From Qipengyuania seohaensis (GTDB lineage Bacteria; Pseudomonadota; Alphaproteobacteria; Sphingomonadales; Sphingomonadaceae): 64,000 nucleotides of DNA. Under the pieces are notes generated by a model. It had not been told where the DNA came from, did no database searches, and saw only the letters and a program-made list of their open reading frames with translations. The position numbers and the translations under genes are program-made. The stretch is taken from assembly GCF_002795865.1 (NCBI RefSeq), contig NZ_CP024920.1, forward strand, positions 2,267,001-2,331,000, in the 5' to 3' direction. Shown one piece after another: positions 52,866 through 61,493 of the stretch; position 1 is the first letter of the stretch, and each line of letters begins with the position of its first letter.

Positions 52866-54550
52866 CCCGCCTCGTCCATGCGCACTTCGCGTTCGCGCGG
52901 GATGTAGGCGGGTACGGGTTCGTTGCCTGCCGCCGCGTCCATCTTGGAGGCCGCTGCCAGCATGTGTTCGCGAAGGCGGCAATGCATTGCCCAGCCGACC
53001 TTGGGATCGACGGCGCGGACCATGAAGCGCACGACCATCGCCTTGGCGTTCTGGTTGATGACTTCGCAAACGGCATCTTCGGGATCGATGACGTCGTCGT
53101 CGTTCTCGATGAATTGGGAGAATGGTTCGCGCAGCGCTTCGACATCGGCGCGGTTGTCGAGTTCCAACTCGACATGCATCATCAGGCTGGCGTCCTTCTT
53201 GGTCCAGTTCTCAAAGCTTTCGCTGGTGAAGGCGCTGACAGGGGCGATGACGCGGCGCTCGTCCCAAGTGCGCAGGCGCAAGTGGGTGAAACCGATCTTT
53301 TCGACGTAGCACCACTGGCCGTCGTAATGGACCGCATCGCCGATCCGCGCGGTCTGAGCGAAAGCGATCTGGACGCTGGCCATGATGTCGCCCAGCACCT
53401 TTCGCGCGGCGAAGACGAGGACGAGGCCGAGCACGCCGGCCGACGCGATGATGGAGAAGCCGAGGGTGGTAGAGATATTGCTGGCGACCAGCAGGAAGCC
53501 CACACCCGCCAATAAGAGCGCTGCGGTTATGATGCGCCGGATGGCACTGAGCTTGGTGTAGAAATTGCGGTCTTCGTTGTTTTCCGGCGCCTCCAGCTTG
53601 GTCGTCCGGCGGTCGGTGGCGAAATCGAAGAGCGCTTCGATCACGGAGAGCGCGATCCCGAGGATGGCGGCGACGATGAGGATGAGCTGTAAGGGATCGA
53701 GCAGGTCGCGCACCGGACCGGAGAGGCGGAAAAAGGTTTCCCTTACGAGCGCGATGGTCCCGGCAAAGGCCAGCAGCGTCGCCGGCAGGTGGACCGCGCT
53801 CACGACACCGTGCCGCTTGGTCTCTTCGTCGAGATGCTTGCGCCAACGGTTGAGCGCGAAATAGGTCAGCGCGGCGGCCAGCGCACCGACGAGCAGGATA
53901 ATTGGCAGGGCGATGACTTCCCACCAGGCCAGCGTCCAGAACGCTTGCTTGCGCAAGGGTGCCGGCAGCATCTCTTCGAATTTGGTCGGGCCGTAGACTT
54001 CGTAGAGCGCTGGGACATTGTCGACGGTCTGGCGGCTGAAAACCCACAGCGGTTCGCCGTCTGGTGCCTGGACACGGGCGATGCGGATCGGGACGGACCG
54101 GTTGTCCAACGCCAGCCTGCCGATCGTGATCGAACGGCGCGGCACGCCAGCCATGGGGTCCTTGCTGCTCGTGCCGGTGTCTACCGCATCGGGGCGGTCC
54201 GGCAGTGCGGCCCAGTCGACCGGAACGGAGCGATGGACGAGGTCATAGAGTTTTGCCGCAAGATCCTGCGGGTCTCCGTCGGCGATATTGGCCATGTCGA
54301 GACCGGCGGCGGCGCTTTCCCAGTCGCCCGCTTCGCCTGCCGCGAGGAAGCTTTCCATCAGCCCCATCGGGGTGTCGAGATCGAGCGGCGCGGTCGGCCC
54401 GGCCTCGAATTCGAGTTGCTCGACCTCGTAGACGTAAGGCTCGCTATCTTCCGCAACCGCGATGCCTTGCGCCATCACCGGCGGAGCGGACAAGCCGGCG
54501 GCCGCGAGCAACAGGACCAGGATCGAGCGAAGTAGTTGTTGTTTCCCCAT
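52862..54550 (-). CDS. Mechanosensitive ion channel family protein (MscS)
   Basis: A 562-residue MscS-family channel. A signal peptide (QQLLRSILVLLLAAAGLSA) leads to a periplasmic region, then several membrane helices between about residues 206 and 400. The MscS core has the pore-lining helix SIIASAGVLGLVLVFAARKVLGDIMA in parts (ASAGVLGLVLVFAARKVLGD) and the beta domain (IGDAVHYDGQWCYVEKIGFTHLRLRT split). It protects cells from hypo-osmotic shock. The start at 54550 places the signal peptide at the N-terminus. Confidence 0.9.
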   Translation of the reverse strand: MGKQQLLRSILVLLLAAAGLSAPPVMAQGIAVAEDSEPYVYEVEQLEFEAGPTAPLDLDTPMGLMESFLAAGEAGDWESAAAGLDMANIADGDPQDLAAKLYDLVHRSVPVDWAALPDRPDAVDTGTSSKDPMAGVPRRSITIGRLALDNRSVPIRIARVQAPDGEPLWVFSRQTVDNVPALYEVYGPTKFEEMLPAPLRKQAFWTLAWWEVIALPIILLVGALAAALTYFALNRWRKHLDEETKRHGVVSAVHLPATLLAFAGTIALVRETFFRLSGPVRDLLDPLQLILIVAAILGIALSVIEALFDFATDRRTTKLEAPENNEDRNFYTKLSAIRRIITAALLLAGVGFLLVASNISTTLGFSIIASAGVLGLVLVFAARKVLGDIMASVQIAFAQTARIGDAVHYDGQWCYVEKIGFTHLRLRTWDERRVIAPVSAFTSESFENWTKKDASLMMHVELELDNRADVEALREPFSQFIENDDDVIDPEDAVCEVINQNAKAMVVRFMVRAVDPKVGWAMHCRLREHMLAAASKMDAAAGNEPVPAYIPREREVRMDEAG

Positions 54551-54594
54551 GCCATTCCCAATGCTTGCACGCACTCAAGGGTCCAAAAAGGGAC

Positions 54595-54622
54595 AAAACC
54601 CCGCCGCATTGCTGCGACGGGG
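54595..54622 (-). terminator. Intrinsic terminator of the DJ-1/PfpI gene
   Basis: Minus-strand stem CCCCG-(T)-CGCA / TGCG-(G)-CGGGG with one mismatch and a four-base loop, followed by TTTT (complement of 54595-54598). It lies between the DJ-1 stop and mscS start. Confidence 0.75.
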
Positions 54623-54653
54623 CCATCCTCTCTCCTCGAGAGTGATCTAGCGG

Positions 54654-55211
54654 TTAGGCGCTTTCGAGTTCGCGCTTCTCGGCAGTTTGACCGAGCATTT
54701 CGATCAGCGCCTTGCTGAATGCCGGAATGTCGTCGGGGTTGCGGCTGGTAATGAGGTTGCCATCGACGACGGCTTCCTTGTCGACCACGTTCGCACCTGC
54801 ATTCTTCAGGTCGGTACGGATCGAGGGCCATGCGGTGACCGTCTTGCCCTTGATGAGATCGGCTTCGGCGAGCAGCCACGGTGCGTGGCAGATCGCGGCG
54901 ATCGGCTTGCCCGCCATGTCGAATTCGCGGACGATCGCAATGGCGCGCTCGTTCATACGCAGGATGTCGGGATTCATCTGGCCACCCGGGAGGAGCAGAG
55001 CGTCGTAGCCCGAACAGTCGGAAATCTCGTCGACCGTCTTCTCTACGGCAACGCTGTCGCCCCAATCCTTCTGGTCCCAACCCTTGATTTCGCCCTTTTC
55101 GAGACTCACGACAGTGGTTTCGAAACCGGCGTCTTCCAGATTGGCCATGGGCTTCATCAGCTCCGACTGCTCGAAGCCGTTGGTGGCGAGGATCATGATG
55201 CGCTTTGTCAT
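54654..55211 (-). CDS. DJ-1/PfpI family protein, candidate general-stress gene
   Basis: A 185-residue type 1 glutamine amidotransferase-like protein of the PfpI/YhbO group, linked elsewhere to deglycation and stress survival. The nucleophile elbow is AAICHAPW with the cysteine, and the glutamate appears early in FEQSELMKPM. NPDILRMNERAIAIVREF and SRNPDDIPAFSKALIEML complete the fold. Start at 55211 has AAGGAG within the leader. An EcfG-type promoter (55244-55269) and a leader hairpin sit upstream. Whether it is a protease, deglycase or chaperone is unsettled in the family. Confidence 0.9.
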   Translation of the reverse strand: MTKRIMILATNGFEQSELMKPMANLEDAGFETTVVSLEKGEIKGWDQKDWGDSVAVEKTVDEISDCSGYDALLLPGGQMNPDILRMNERAIAIVREFDMAGKPIAAICHAPWLLAEADLIKGKTVTAWPSIRTDLKNAGANVVDKEAVVDGNLITSRNPDDIPAFSKALIEMLGQTAEKRELESA

Positions 55212-55212
55212 A

Positions 55213-55239
55213 GGGTAACTCCTTGATTTTCTGTTACCC
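55213..55239 (-). promoter_or_regulatory. Leader hairpin over the ribosome binding site of the DJ-1 gene
   Basis: Minus-strand GGGTAAC and GTTACCC form a perfect 7-bp stem around a 13-nt loop. The Shine-Dalgarno AAGGAG lies at the loop end running into the 3' arm, and the ATG follows one base after the stem. Melting or opening would be needed for efficient translation. Confidence 0.55.
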
Positions 55240-55243
55240 ATGC

Positions 55244-55269
55244 AACGTGTGGGGACAGCGCTGTGTTCC
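55244..55269 (-). promoter_or_regulatory. EcfG (general stress sigma) promoter GGAAC-N17-CGTT
   Basis: Minus-strand GGAAC (55269-55265), 17 nt, CGTT (55247-55244), the consensus of alphaproteobacterial EcfG. The start of transcription would fall near 55238, at the first base of the leader hairpin. Confidence 0.65.
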
Positions 55270-55309
55270 GTACTGACAGCCGAGCCGTGGCTCTGATAGG
55301 GCAGGGCGT

Positions 55310-57607
55310 ATGGCCACTACCGATCTTGATGATTCTGGCGTCGATCCGTTCGACGCGATCGTTGATGCACCTTTCGACTCCGCCCTGTCGGAACGCTATC
55401 TCGTCTACGCGCTGAGCACGATTACCGCACGCTCGCTGCCCGATCTTCGTGACGGGTTGAAGCCGGTCCACCGGCGCCTGCTGTGGACCATGCGCCAGCT
55501 CAAGCTGGACCCATCGAGCGGGTTCAAGAAGTCCGCCCGCGTGGTCGGCGAAGTCATCGGTAAGTACCACCCGCACGGCGACACGGCCGCTTATGATGCG
55601 ATGGTCCGTCTCGCCCAGGATTTCGCGCTGCGCTATCCGCTCGTCGAAGGGCAGGGCAACTTCGGCAATATCGATGGCGATAACGCTGCCGCATATCGCT
55701 ACACCGAAGCGCGCCTGACCAAGACCGCGATGCGCCTGATGGAGGGGCTGGACGCGGGCACGGTCGACTTCATCCCGACCTACAATAACGAGGAAGAAGA
55801 ACCGGAAATCATGCCGGGTCTCTTCCCCAACCTGCTCGCCAACGGCGCGAGCGGGATCGCGGTGGGCATGGCGACCAATATCCCCTCGCATAACGTCGCC
55901 GAGATCGTCGATGCGACGCTGGAGGTGATCGACAATCCCCATGTCGAACACCCGCGCCTGATGGAGTTGTTCAAGGGGCCGGACTTCGCCACGGGCGGGG
56001 TCGTTCCCGAAAGCGCGGATACGATCAGCCATGCCTATGAAACGGGACGCGGGTCGTTCCGCGTGCGTGGGCGCTTCCATGCGGAAGAGGCGGAGAAGGC
56101 CGAAGATCGCGAAGCGGGGATCGAGCGGCTGGGCGGCGGCCAGTGGCAACTGGTCATTTCCGAAATTCCCTACCAGGTCGCGAAGGGCAAGCTAATTGAG
56201 CAGATCGCACAAGCGATTGCCGACAAGAAGCTGCCGATCCTGGAGGACGTGCGCGACGAAAGCGACGAGTCCATCCGCATCGTGCTCGTGCCGCGCAGCC
56301 GCAATGTCGATCCCGAGCTGCTCAAGGAGAGCATCTACAAGCTCACCGACATGGAAACGCGTTTCGGCCTCAACCTCAATGTGCTGAATGCCAGCCGCAC
56401 GCCGATGGTCATGGGGCTGAAGGAACTGCTCGAAAATTGGATCGCCAGCCAGATCGACATCCTCCAGCGCCGCAGCCGCCACCGGCTCGAACAGATCGCC
56501 AAGCGGCTGGAGCTGGTCGAAGGCTATATCATCGCCTTCCTCAACCTCGACCGCGTTATCGAGATCATCCGGACGGAGGACGAGCCGAAGCCGGTCATGA
56601 TGGAGGAATTCAAGCTTACCGACCGGCAGGCCGAAGCGATCCTCAACATGCGCCTGCGGTCCTTGCGCAAGCTGGAGGAAATGCAGCTTCGCAATGAGAA
56701 GGACGAGTTGCTGAAAGAACAGGACGAGCTTGAGAAACTGCTTGGCTCCCCGGCTCGCCAGCGCACGCGCCTGAAGCGCGATCTCAATGCGCTGCGCAAG
56801 GAATACGGACCTGACACCGATCTGGGCCGCCGCCGCACGACGATCGAAGAGGCGGCACCAGCAGTCGAATTCAGCATGGACGCGATGATCGAGAAAGAGC
56901 CGGTCACCGTGATCCTGTCGCAGAAGGGCTGGGTACGCGGTGCCAAGGGCCACCTGCCGCTGGACCAGGAATTCAAATACAAGGAAGGCGACGCTCCGGC
57001 CTTTGTCCTGCACGCGCAAACGACCGACAAGCTACTGCTGGTCGGTGCCGACGGCCGTGTCTTCACGCTCGGGGCCGACAAACTGCCGGGTGCGCGCGGG
57101 TTCGGTGAACCGGTCCGCAATACGCTCGACATCGAGACGAGTACCCAGATCGCGGCCGTAATCGTCCATCGCGAAGGGCAGGAAGTCCTGCTCGCCGCAG
57201 ATACCGGCAAGGGTTTTGCCGCAACCACCGACGCCATGCTCGCCGAAACGCGAAAGGGCCGCCAGGTCGTCAATCTGAAGGGCGATGCGAAGCTGGTCGT
57301 TGCGCGGGCTATCGAGCAAGGGCACGACCACGTCGCCGTCGTCGGCGACAACCGCAAGCTGGTGGTTTTCAACCTCGAGGAATTGCCGCGCCTCGCAAAG
57401 GGCCAGGGCGTGAAGCTGCAAAGCTATCGCGATGGTGGCCTGTCGGATGCGACCACGTTCAAGCTGGAAGAGGGGCTCAGCTGGACGATGGGCGGCAAGG
57501 GCGACCGGACCCGTACCGAAGGCGACATGTGGCAGTGGAAGGTTGCGCGTGGCGGTGCAGGCCGCCTCCCGCCGCAAGGCTTCCCGCGCGACAACCGGTT
57601 CGGATAG
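55310..57607 (+). CDS. parC: DNA topoisomerase IV subunit A
   Basis: Type IIA topoisomerase subunit that decatenates daughter chromosomes. The 765-residue protein has the winged-helix/tower start [28 protein letters not shown]-type block (in part [17 protein letters not shown]), the quinolone pocket [12 protein letters not shown] with Thr92 and Asp96, the catalytic tyrosine Y131 (YRYTEARL), and a C-terminal beta-pinwheel shorter than in GyrA with no GyrA box visible, which supports ParC. ATG at 55310 has GGGCAGGGC upstream. parE is not in the window. Confidence 0.95.
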   Translation: MATTDLDDSGVDPFDAIVDAPFDSALSERYLVYALSTITARSLPDLRDGLKPVHRRLLWTMRQLKLDPSSGFKKSARVVGEVIGKYHPHGDTAAYDAMVRLAQDFALRYPLVEGQGNFGNIDGDNAAAYRYTEARLTKTAMRLMEGLDAGTVDFIPTYNNEEEEPEIMPGLFPNLLANGASGIAVGMATNIPSHNVAEIVDATLEVIDNPHVEHPRLMELFKGPDFATGGVVPESADTISHAYETGRGSFRVRGRFHAEEAEKAEDREAGIERLGGGQWQLVISEIPYQVAKGKLIEQIAQAIADKKLPILEDVRDESDESIRIVLVPRSRNVDPELLKESIYKLTDMETRFGLNLNVLNASRTPMVMGLKELLENWIASQIDILQRRSRHRLEQIAKRLELVEGYIIAFLNLDRVIEIIRTEDEPKPVMMEEFKLTDRQAEAILNMRLRSLRKLEEMQLRNEKDELLKEQDELEKLLGSPARQRTRLKRDLNALRKEYGPDTDLGRRRTTIEEAAPAVEFSMDAMIEKEPVTVILSQKGWVRGAKGHLPLDQEFKYKEGDAPAFVLHAQTTDKLLLVGADGRVFTLGADKLPGARGFGEPVRNTLDIETSTQIAAVIVHREGQEVLLAADTGKGFAATTDAMLAETRKGRQVVNLKGDAKLVVARAIEQGHDHVAVVGDNRKLVVFNLEELPRLAKGQGVKLQSYRDGGLSDATTFKLEEGLSWTMGGKGDRTRTEGDMWQWKVARGGAGRLPPQGFPRDNRFG

Positions 57608-57613
57608 CAGAAA

Positions 57614-57641
57614 GGCCGGAAGCGCTTTCGCACTCCCGGCC
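57614..57641 (-). terminator. Imperfect hairpin between parC and the periplasmic protein gene
   Basis: GGCCGG/CCGGCC stem extended by AG/CT and GC/GC with mismatches, loop TTTC. Leftward it is followed by TTTCTGCT, so it fits a weak terminator for the minus-strand gene, and possibly parC. Confidence 0.5.
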
Positions 57642-57685
57642 CCTTGCGACCCTGAAACTGGGCTCAGGGAATTTGTAGTCTTCGC

Positions 57686-58264
57686 TTACTCGGCAGCATC
57701 GCCTGCAGCGGCTTCGGCCTGCTTTGCGCGAGCCTGTGCCGGCGTCAGGATTTCGGCGCCTTCCGGAACCGGGGTGAAGCTCGGTGCGATATCGGCAGCG
57801 TTGAACAGAACTATCAACGCGCCGTTAGCGTCCAGGGCGAAGTTATCGCGTGTCATCGTGACGATGCCAGCGTCGCTCTTGATGATCGCCATGTCTTCGC
57901 TGTCGATGGTGTAGACCGTGCCGAGCATCTGACCGTCGGCGCTGAGTACCGCTGCGTCGACAACAAGTGCGGCGTCACGCTTGGCGTTGGCTTCTGCGAT
58001 TTGTGCATCGATCATGCCGTCGAGCTGGGCCTTGGTCACGGTAATGGTCGGGCCGGTTTCGCCCTGGCCGTACATTTCGACGCCCAGCGGAACCTTGTGC
58101 TTGCCGGTGTCGAGCACGGCTTGGCCGTTTTCGACCGAAACGATAGTTCCGACGGCATTGCCTTCGGGACCGGTCACGGTAGCGCCTGCAGCGACCTGCT
58201 CGTTGGCGAGGGCGGGGGTGGCGGCGAGTGCGACGGCAGCGACGGCCAGCTTTGCGAACTTCAT
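57686..58264 (-). CDS. Periplasmic protein of unknown function
   Basis: A 192-residue exported protein with signal peptide MKFAKLAVAAVALAATPALA. The mature part has two similar segments with repeating GxxVGTI/GTVYTI themes (VTGPEGNAVGTIVSVENGQAVL and LSADGQMLGTVYTIDSEDMAII in part), which may be two PRC-barrel-like units; this is a guess from the pattern. A C-terminal Ala-rich AKQAEAAAGDAAE tail follows. Ribosome site TAGGAG precedes the ATG. The 276-bp leader region upstream contains short repeats. Confidence 0.78.
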   Translation of the reverse strand: MKFAKLAVAAVALAATPALANEQVAAGATVTGPEGNAVGTIVSVENGQAVLDTGKHKVPLGVEMYGQGETGPTITVTKAQLDGMIDAQIAEANAKRDAALVVDAAVLSADGQMLGTVYTIDSEDMAIIKSDAGIVTMTRDNFALDANGALIVLFNAADIAPSFTPVPEGAEILTPAQARAKQAEAAAGDAAE

Positions 58265-58540
58265 GGACGAACTCCTAAACTTGTTCAGATTATGCGAACC
58301 CCATGCGCATCTGTGCGCGCTAAGGGTCCTGTGGAAAATTTGAGCGGCTGCGGAGAACAAAGCCTCACGCCGATGCCGCATGCCCCCTCCAGGAAGCGGG
58401 CGCTCTATGACAAACCGATCGCTGGGAAGCAACCGCGTGAGCCAGTTATGCTGCAGTGCAGCTTAAGCCAAGCTGAAGCCGGGGATGAACCGAAGGATCG
58501 GCGCGACGAACTGTCCTGGATACGTGCTGCAACGCTGCAA

Positions 58541-59725
58541 TCAACCAGGCGAACGGGCGGACAGCTCTTCTTCAAGCAATTGCGCGACGCGGCTGGCGTC
58601 GGGAAATTCTTCCTCGACCCAGCGGGCCTCGACGGCTTGCAGGATGCGTGCAACCTCCGGACCCGCGCCGACCCCGCGCGCAACGATCTCGCCGCCTTTC
58701 AACGGCAATCGCGGGACATCCCAACCGGACAGCGGGGCTATGTCGGAGCCCCCGATAAGCAGCCGGTCGCGCGCGCATTCCATACCTTCGGCATAGGCAA
58801 GAGCGCGCGGGGCCTCTGCATCCGCATCCTTGCGCTCGGCAGCGCAGGACAAGCGCGCACGCTGAGCGCGCGAAAGGCGTAGCCGGGCGGCGACGGCCTG
58901 AGCGATGGAGGGAATTGGCGGGAGGAGAGCGGCCAGACGACGGACGGGATCACCTTCTAGATCGAGCTGCGCCTCATGGGCGACAAGCGCGGCAAGGACT
59001 TTCTGCTCCCTCTCGCGTGCTTCGGGAAGGATAACCTCGAGCACGCCATGCTCTGCCATCAACGCTATCGAACCACGCGGGTCGGGAAGGGCAAGGATGC
59101 CCAGCAATTCCATCGCCACCCGTTCGCGGCTGAGACCCTTGAGCGTGTGCGCCAGATCGGAGCATGCCGAGATCGCCTCGCTTTCGGGACTATCGCCAAA
59201 CCGCGCCTGGAATCGGAAATACCGGAGGATCCGCAGGTGATCTTCCCGAATACGTTCCCGAGCGTCGCCGATGAACCGCACCCGGCGCTCTGCCAGATCG
59301 GCCAATCCGCCGAAATAATCGTCGATCTCAAGTGTGTCGGGGTGTGCGTAGAGCGCGTTGATCGTGAAATCGCGACGCGCCGCATCTTCGCGCCATTCTT
59401 CAGCGAATGCGACCGTGGCGCGTCGACCGTCGGTCGAGACATCGCGACGCAGGGTCGTGATTTCGACCGGGCCATTCGGCAGGATCGCCGTCACCGTTCC
59501 GTGGTCGATACCGGTCGGAACCGTACGGATGCCCGCCTCCTTGCAGCGATCGATAACGGCATGGGGCACGAGTGTGGTGGCGAGGTCGATATCGTGGATC
59601 GCCTTGGCCAGCAGCGTGTCGCGCACAGCGCCGCCGACATAGCGGGTGTTGTCGGCACCCAGCGCCGCCACGAGGGCGGCGAGGTCGGTGCGCTTCGTCC
59701 AGGCGGCGTCGGGCAGGCGGGTCAT
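58541..59725 (-). CDS. cca: CCA tRNA nucleotidyltransferase/poly(A) polymerase family
   Basis: Adds or repairs the CCA end of tRNAs; the family also includes poly(A) polymerases. The 394-residue protein has the nucleotidyltransferase motif YVGGAVRDTLL with the metal aspartates in DIDLATT, the basic RRDVSTDGRRA and RDFTINALYAHP segments, and the RNA-binding RRVRFIGDARERIREDHLRILRYFRF region (seen as RFIGDARERIREDHLRILRY). Both tRNAs in the window encode CCA, so repair rather than de novo addition may be its main task for those. It follows NUDIX by 19 bp. Confidence 0.93.
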   Translation of the reverse strand: MTRLPDAAWTKRTDLAALVAALGADNTRYVGGAVRDTLLAKAIHDIDLATTLVPHAVIDRCKEAGIRTVPTGIDHGTVTAILPNGPVEITTLRRDVSTDGRRATVAFAEEWREDAARRDFTINALYAHPDTLEIDDYFGGLADLAERRVRFIGDARERIREDHLRILRYFRFQARFGDSPESEAISACSDLAHTLKGLSRERVAMELLGILALPDPRGSIALMAEHGVLEVILPEAREREQKVLAALVAHEAQLDLEGDPVRRLAALLPPIPSIAQAVAARLRLSRAQRARLSCAAERKDADAEAPRALAYAEGMECARDRLLIGGSDIAPLSGWDVPRLPLKGGEIVARGVGAGPEVARILQAVEARWVEEEFPDASRVAQLLEEELSARSPG

Positions 59726-59744
59726 GGCAGCGCCTTTAGAACGC

Positions 59745-60338
59745 TCATGCCTTCCACGCCAGCCGCCGCGAGAGGTTGATGCAGATCGCAGCGGTCACAC
59801 CCCAGATGCGGTAGCCTTCGTGATCCATCTCGTAATAGCGGCGCATCGCGCCTTTCCAGAAAACCTCGTTCTCCCGCCAGTTCTCCGGATGCATGAGGAG
59901 CGATAGCGGCGCTTCGAACCAGCTTTCGACTTCGCGCGGGTCGGGACGAATAGGCAGGTCGTGAGGAACGGTGGCAAGGACCGGCGTGATGTCGAAACCC
60001 GTACCGGTCTGGTAGCGGTCTGTCGTGCCGATCACCCGCACGTGCTGCCGCTCGATGCCCAGTTCCTCCCACGCCTCGCGCAGGGCGGCGTCCACGGCAT
60101 GCTCGCCTTCGTCGAGTTTGCCACCGGGGAAAGCGACCTGGCCGGGATGGTCGCGCATGGTCCGCGGACGCTGGGTGAGTAGCACTGTCGGGTCGGCGCG
60201 GTCCGTCACCGCGATGAGGACTGCCGCATCGGCCGTGCGGTCTAGATCAGCAAAACGTTCGTCGCTCAGCAGCTCGGGCGAGGGCGCGGCGTGGCCCTGC
60301 TCGAACAAGTGGGTGAGGCGATCGAACAGTTCGCTCAT
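59745..60338 (-). CDS. NUDIX hydrolase (CoA pyrophosphatase-like)
   Basis: A 197-residue NUDIX hydrolase. The box GKLDEGEHAVDAALREAWEELGI fits GX5EX7REUXEEXGU (shown in part: LDEGEHAVDAALREAWEEL). LLTQRPRTMRDHPGQVAFPGGK is the CoA-pyrophosphatase (NudL) signature. It would cleave CoA or related diphosphates. It overlaps DUF1285 in ATGA and precedes cca; this three-gene order is common in alphaproteobacteria. Confidence 0.92.
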   Translation of the reverse strand: MSELFDRLTHLFEQGHAAPSPELLSDERFADLDRTADAAVLIAVTDRADPTVLLTQRPRTMRDHPGQVAFPGGKLDEGEHAVDAALREAWEELGIERQHVRVIGTTDRYQTGTGFDITPVLATVPHDLPIRPDPREVESWFEAPLSLLMHPENWRENEVFWKGAMRRYYEMDHEGYRIWGVTAAICINLSRRLAWKA

Positions 60339-60883
60339 GCAGGCTGTAGCGAGAACCGCTCTCCGCCGCTGGTCACACTCCAGTCCTCGCCGTTCCCCAG
60401 CGCAATCTGGGCGAGCTGTTCGTAGGTCGAGCGATTGAGGCGTGCCTCGCAGCCGCGCCTGACGTGGACATAGAGGCGCGGTTTCTCGGTATCGCCAGCC
60501 GCGCGGATGGGGTTGTCCGGTCCCGCGACCACCAACTCATCGGTATTGATGCGGAAGGCGAGGTTGCCCTCCGTCTCGCTGACGTCGGTGGCGATGAAGC
60601 AGGCGTCCTCGACGTCGATGGATAGCTTCTGGAACGGGGTGACAAGCCAATACCGCCCATCGTCCTCCCGCCTTAATAGCCCCGCGAAAGCCCGGACCAT
60701 CGCCGGCCTGGAGATAGGGCTGCCTTCGTGTAGCCAGGTGCCGTCTTCCAGGATTTGCATATGGCTCTCACCGACCTGTTCGGGTGTCCATTGTTCAACA
60801 GGAGGCAGCTTGCGCGCCTCGACCTGCTCGGCAATCTGGGCCAGCGACAGTCCGGCAAGTTCCGGGGGAGGGGTATATACCAT
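60335..60883 (-). CDS. DUF1285 protein
   Basis: A 182-residue protein of the DUF1285 family, found in alphaproteobacteria before NUDIX-cca. Recognisable stretches are WLHEGSPISRPAMVRAFAGLLRRE, YWLVTPFQKLSIDVEDACF and a basic RRGCEARLNRSTYEQL near the end. The solved family fold is a small alpha/beta protein; no activity is established. Its stop overlaps the NUDIX start in ATGA. Confidence 0.85.
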   Translation of the reverse strand: MVYTPPPELAGLSLAQIAEQVEARKLPPVEQWTPEQVGESHMQILEDGTWLHEGSPISRPAMVRAFAGLLRREDDGRYWLVTPFQKLSIDVEDACFIATDVSETEGNLAFRINTDELVVAGPDNPIRAAGDTEKPRLYVHVRRGCEARLNRSTYEQLAQIALGNGEDWSVTSGGERFSLQPA

Positions 60884-60921
60884 GCCCCGCTATTTGGGGC
60901 GGCGCGCGGCTTAGCGCAACT

Positions 60922-61443
60922 CTATGCGGGCCACGGTCCAAGCATGCCTTCGTTCGGAAGCACGCCGGGATTGCTGGTCCGCACCAGCAGCCGATCTTTT
61001 TCGAAGGGCCCGGGGCAGTGCCAACCGCCCGTATGCTGCGCGGTGAAGTCCCAGCGCGCGTAGTATTCCGGGTCGCCGATCATGACCTGCGGCAAGGGCA
61101 TGGCACCGGTTTCGAAACCGCTTTCGATTGCACCGAGGCTTGCCGCCATCAGCGCCTTGCCGAAACCTTCGCCCTGCCGTCCAGGCATGACCGCAACCGG
61201 GCCGACCATGATCATAGGGTGAGGCCTGCCCTCGGGATCGACGAGGGCGACGGGCCACAGCTGGATGGTTCCGGCAAGGTATTCGTCTTCGTCGAGCACG
61301 GCGAAGCTCAGCGCCTCGAGCGCTTCAACCCCTTCGCGGATCCGATAGGCGGTGCGCGCGTGCCGCTGCTGCCCGAATGCCGCGTCGAGCAATTGCTCGA
61401 CCAGTGCAGGGTCGATTGCGGAAAGGGGTACGATAGTCGCCAT
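60922..61443 (-). CDS. GNAT family N-acetyltransferase
   Basis: A 173-residue GNAT-fold protein. Acetyl-CoA site motif A is VGPVAVMPGRQGEGFGKALM with the Q/R-x-x-G-x-G/A pattern, followed by an AAGLGF-like helix (SLGAIESGFE). C-terminal residues EYYARWDFTAQ are the usual FYxxxGF position. Substrate is unknown. It lies between DUF1285 (38 bp downstream) and the sugar dehydrogenase gene. Confidence 0.88.
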   Translation of the reverse strand: MATIVPLSAIDPALVEQLLDAAFGQQRHARTAYRIREGVEALEALSFAVLDEDEYLAGTIQLWPVALVDPEGRPHPMIMVGPVAVMPGRQGEGFGKALMAASLGAIESGFETGAMPLPQVMIGDPEYYARWDFTAQHTGGWHCPGPFEKDRLLVRTSNPGVLPNEGMLGPWPA

Positions 61444-61493
61444 AGCGGCGCGGCGATTAGGGCCGCACCGCCATCAAGTCGACCAAGTTTCGC

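Noticed and set aside
55577-55600. Thr92/Asp96 in ParC as acquired quinolone resistance
   Set aside because: Thr at the Ser80 position is, as far as I recall, common in alphaproteobacterial type II topoisomerases, so it is not evidence of acquired resistance.
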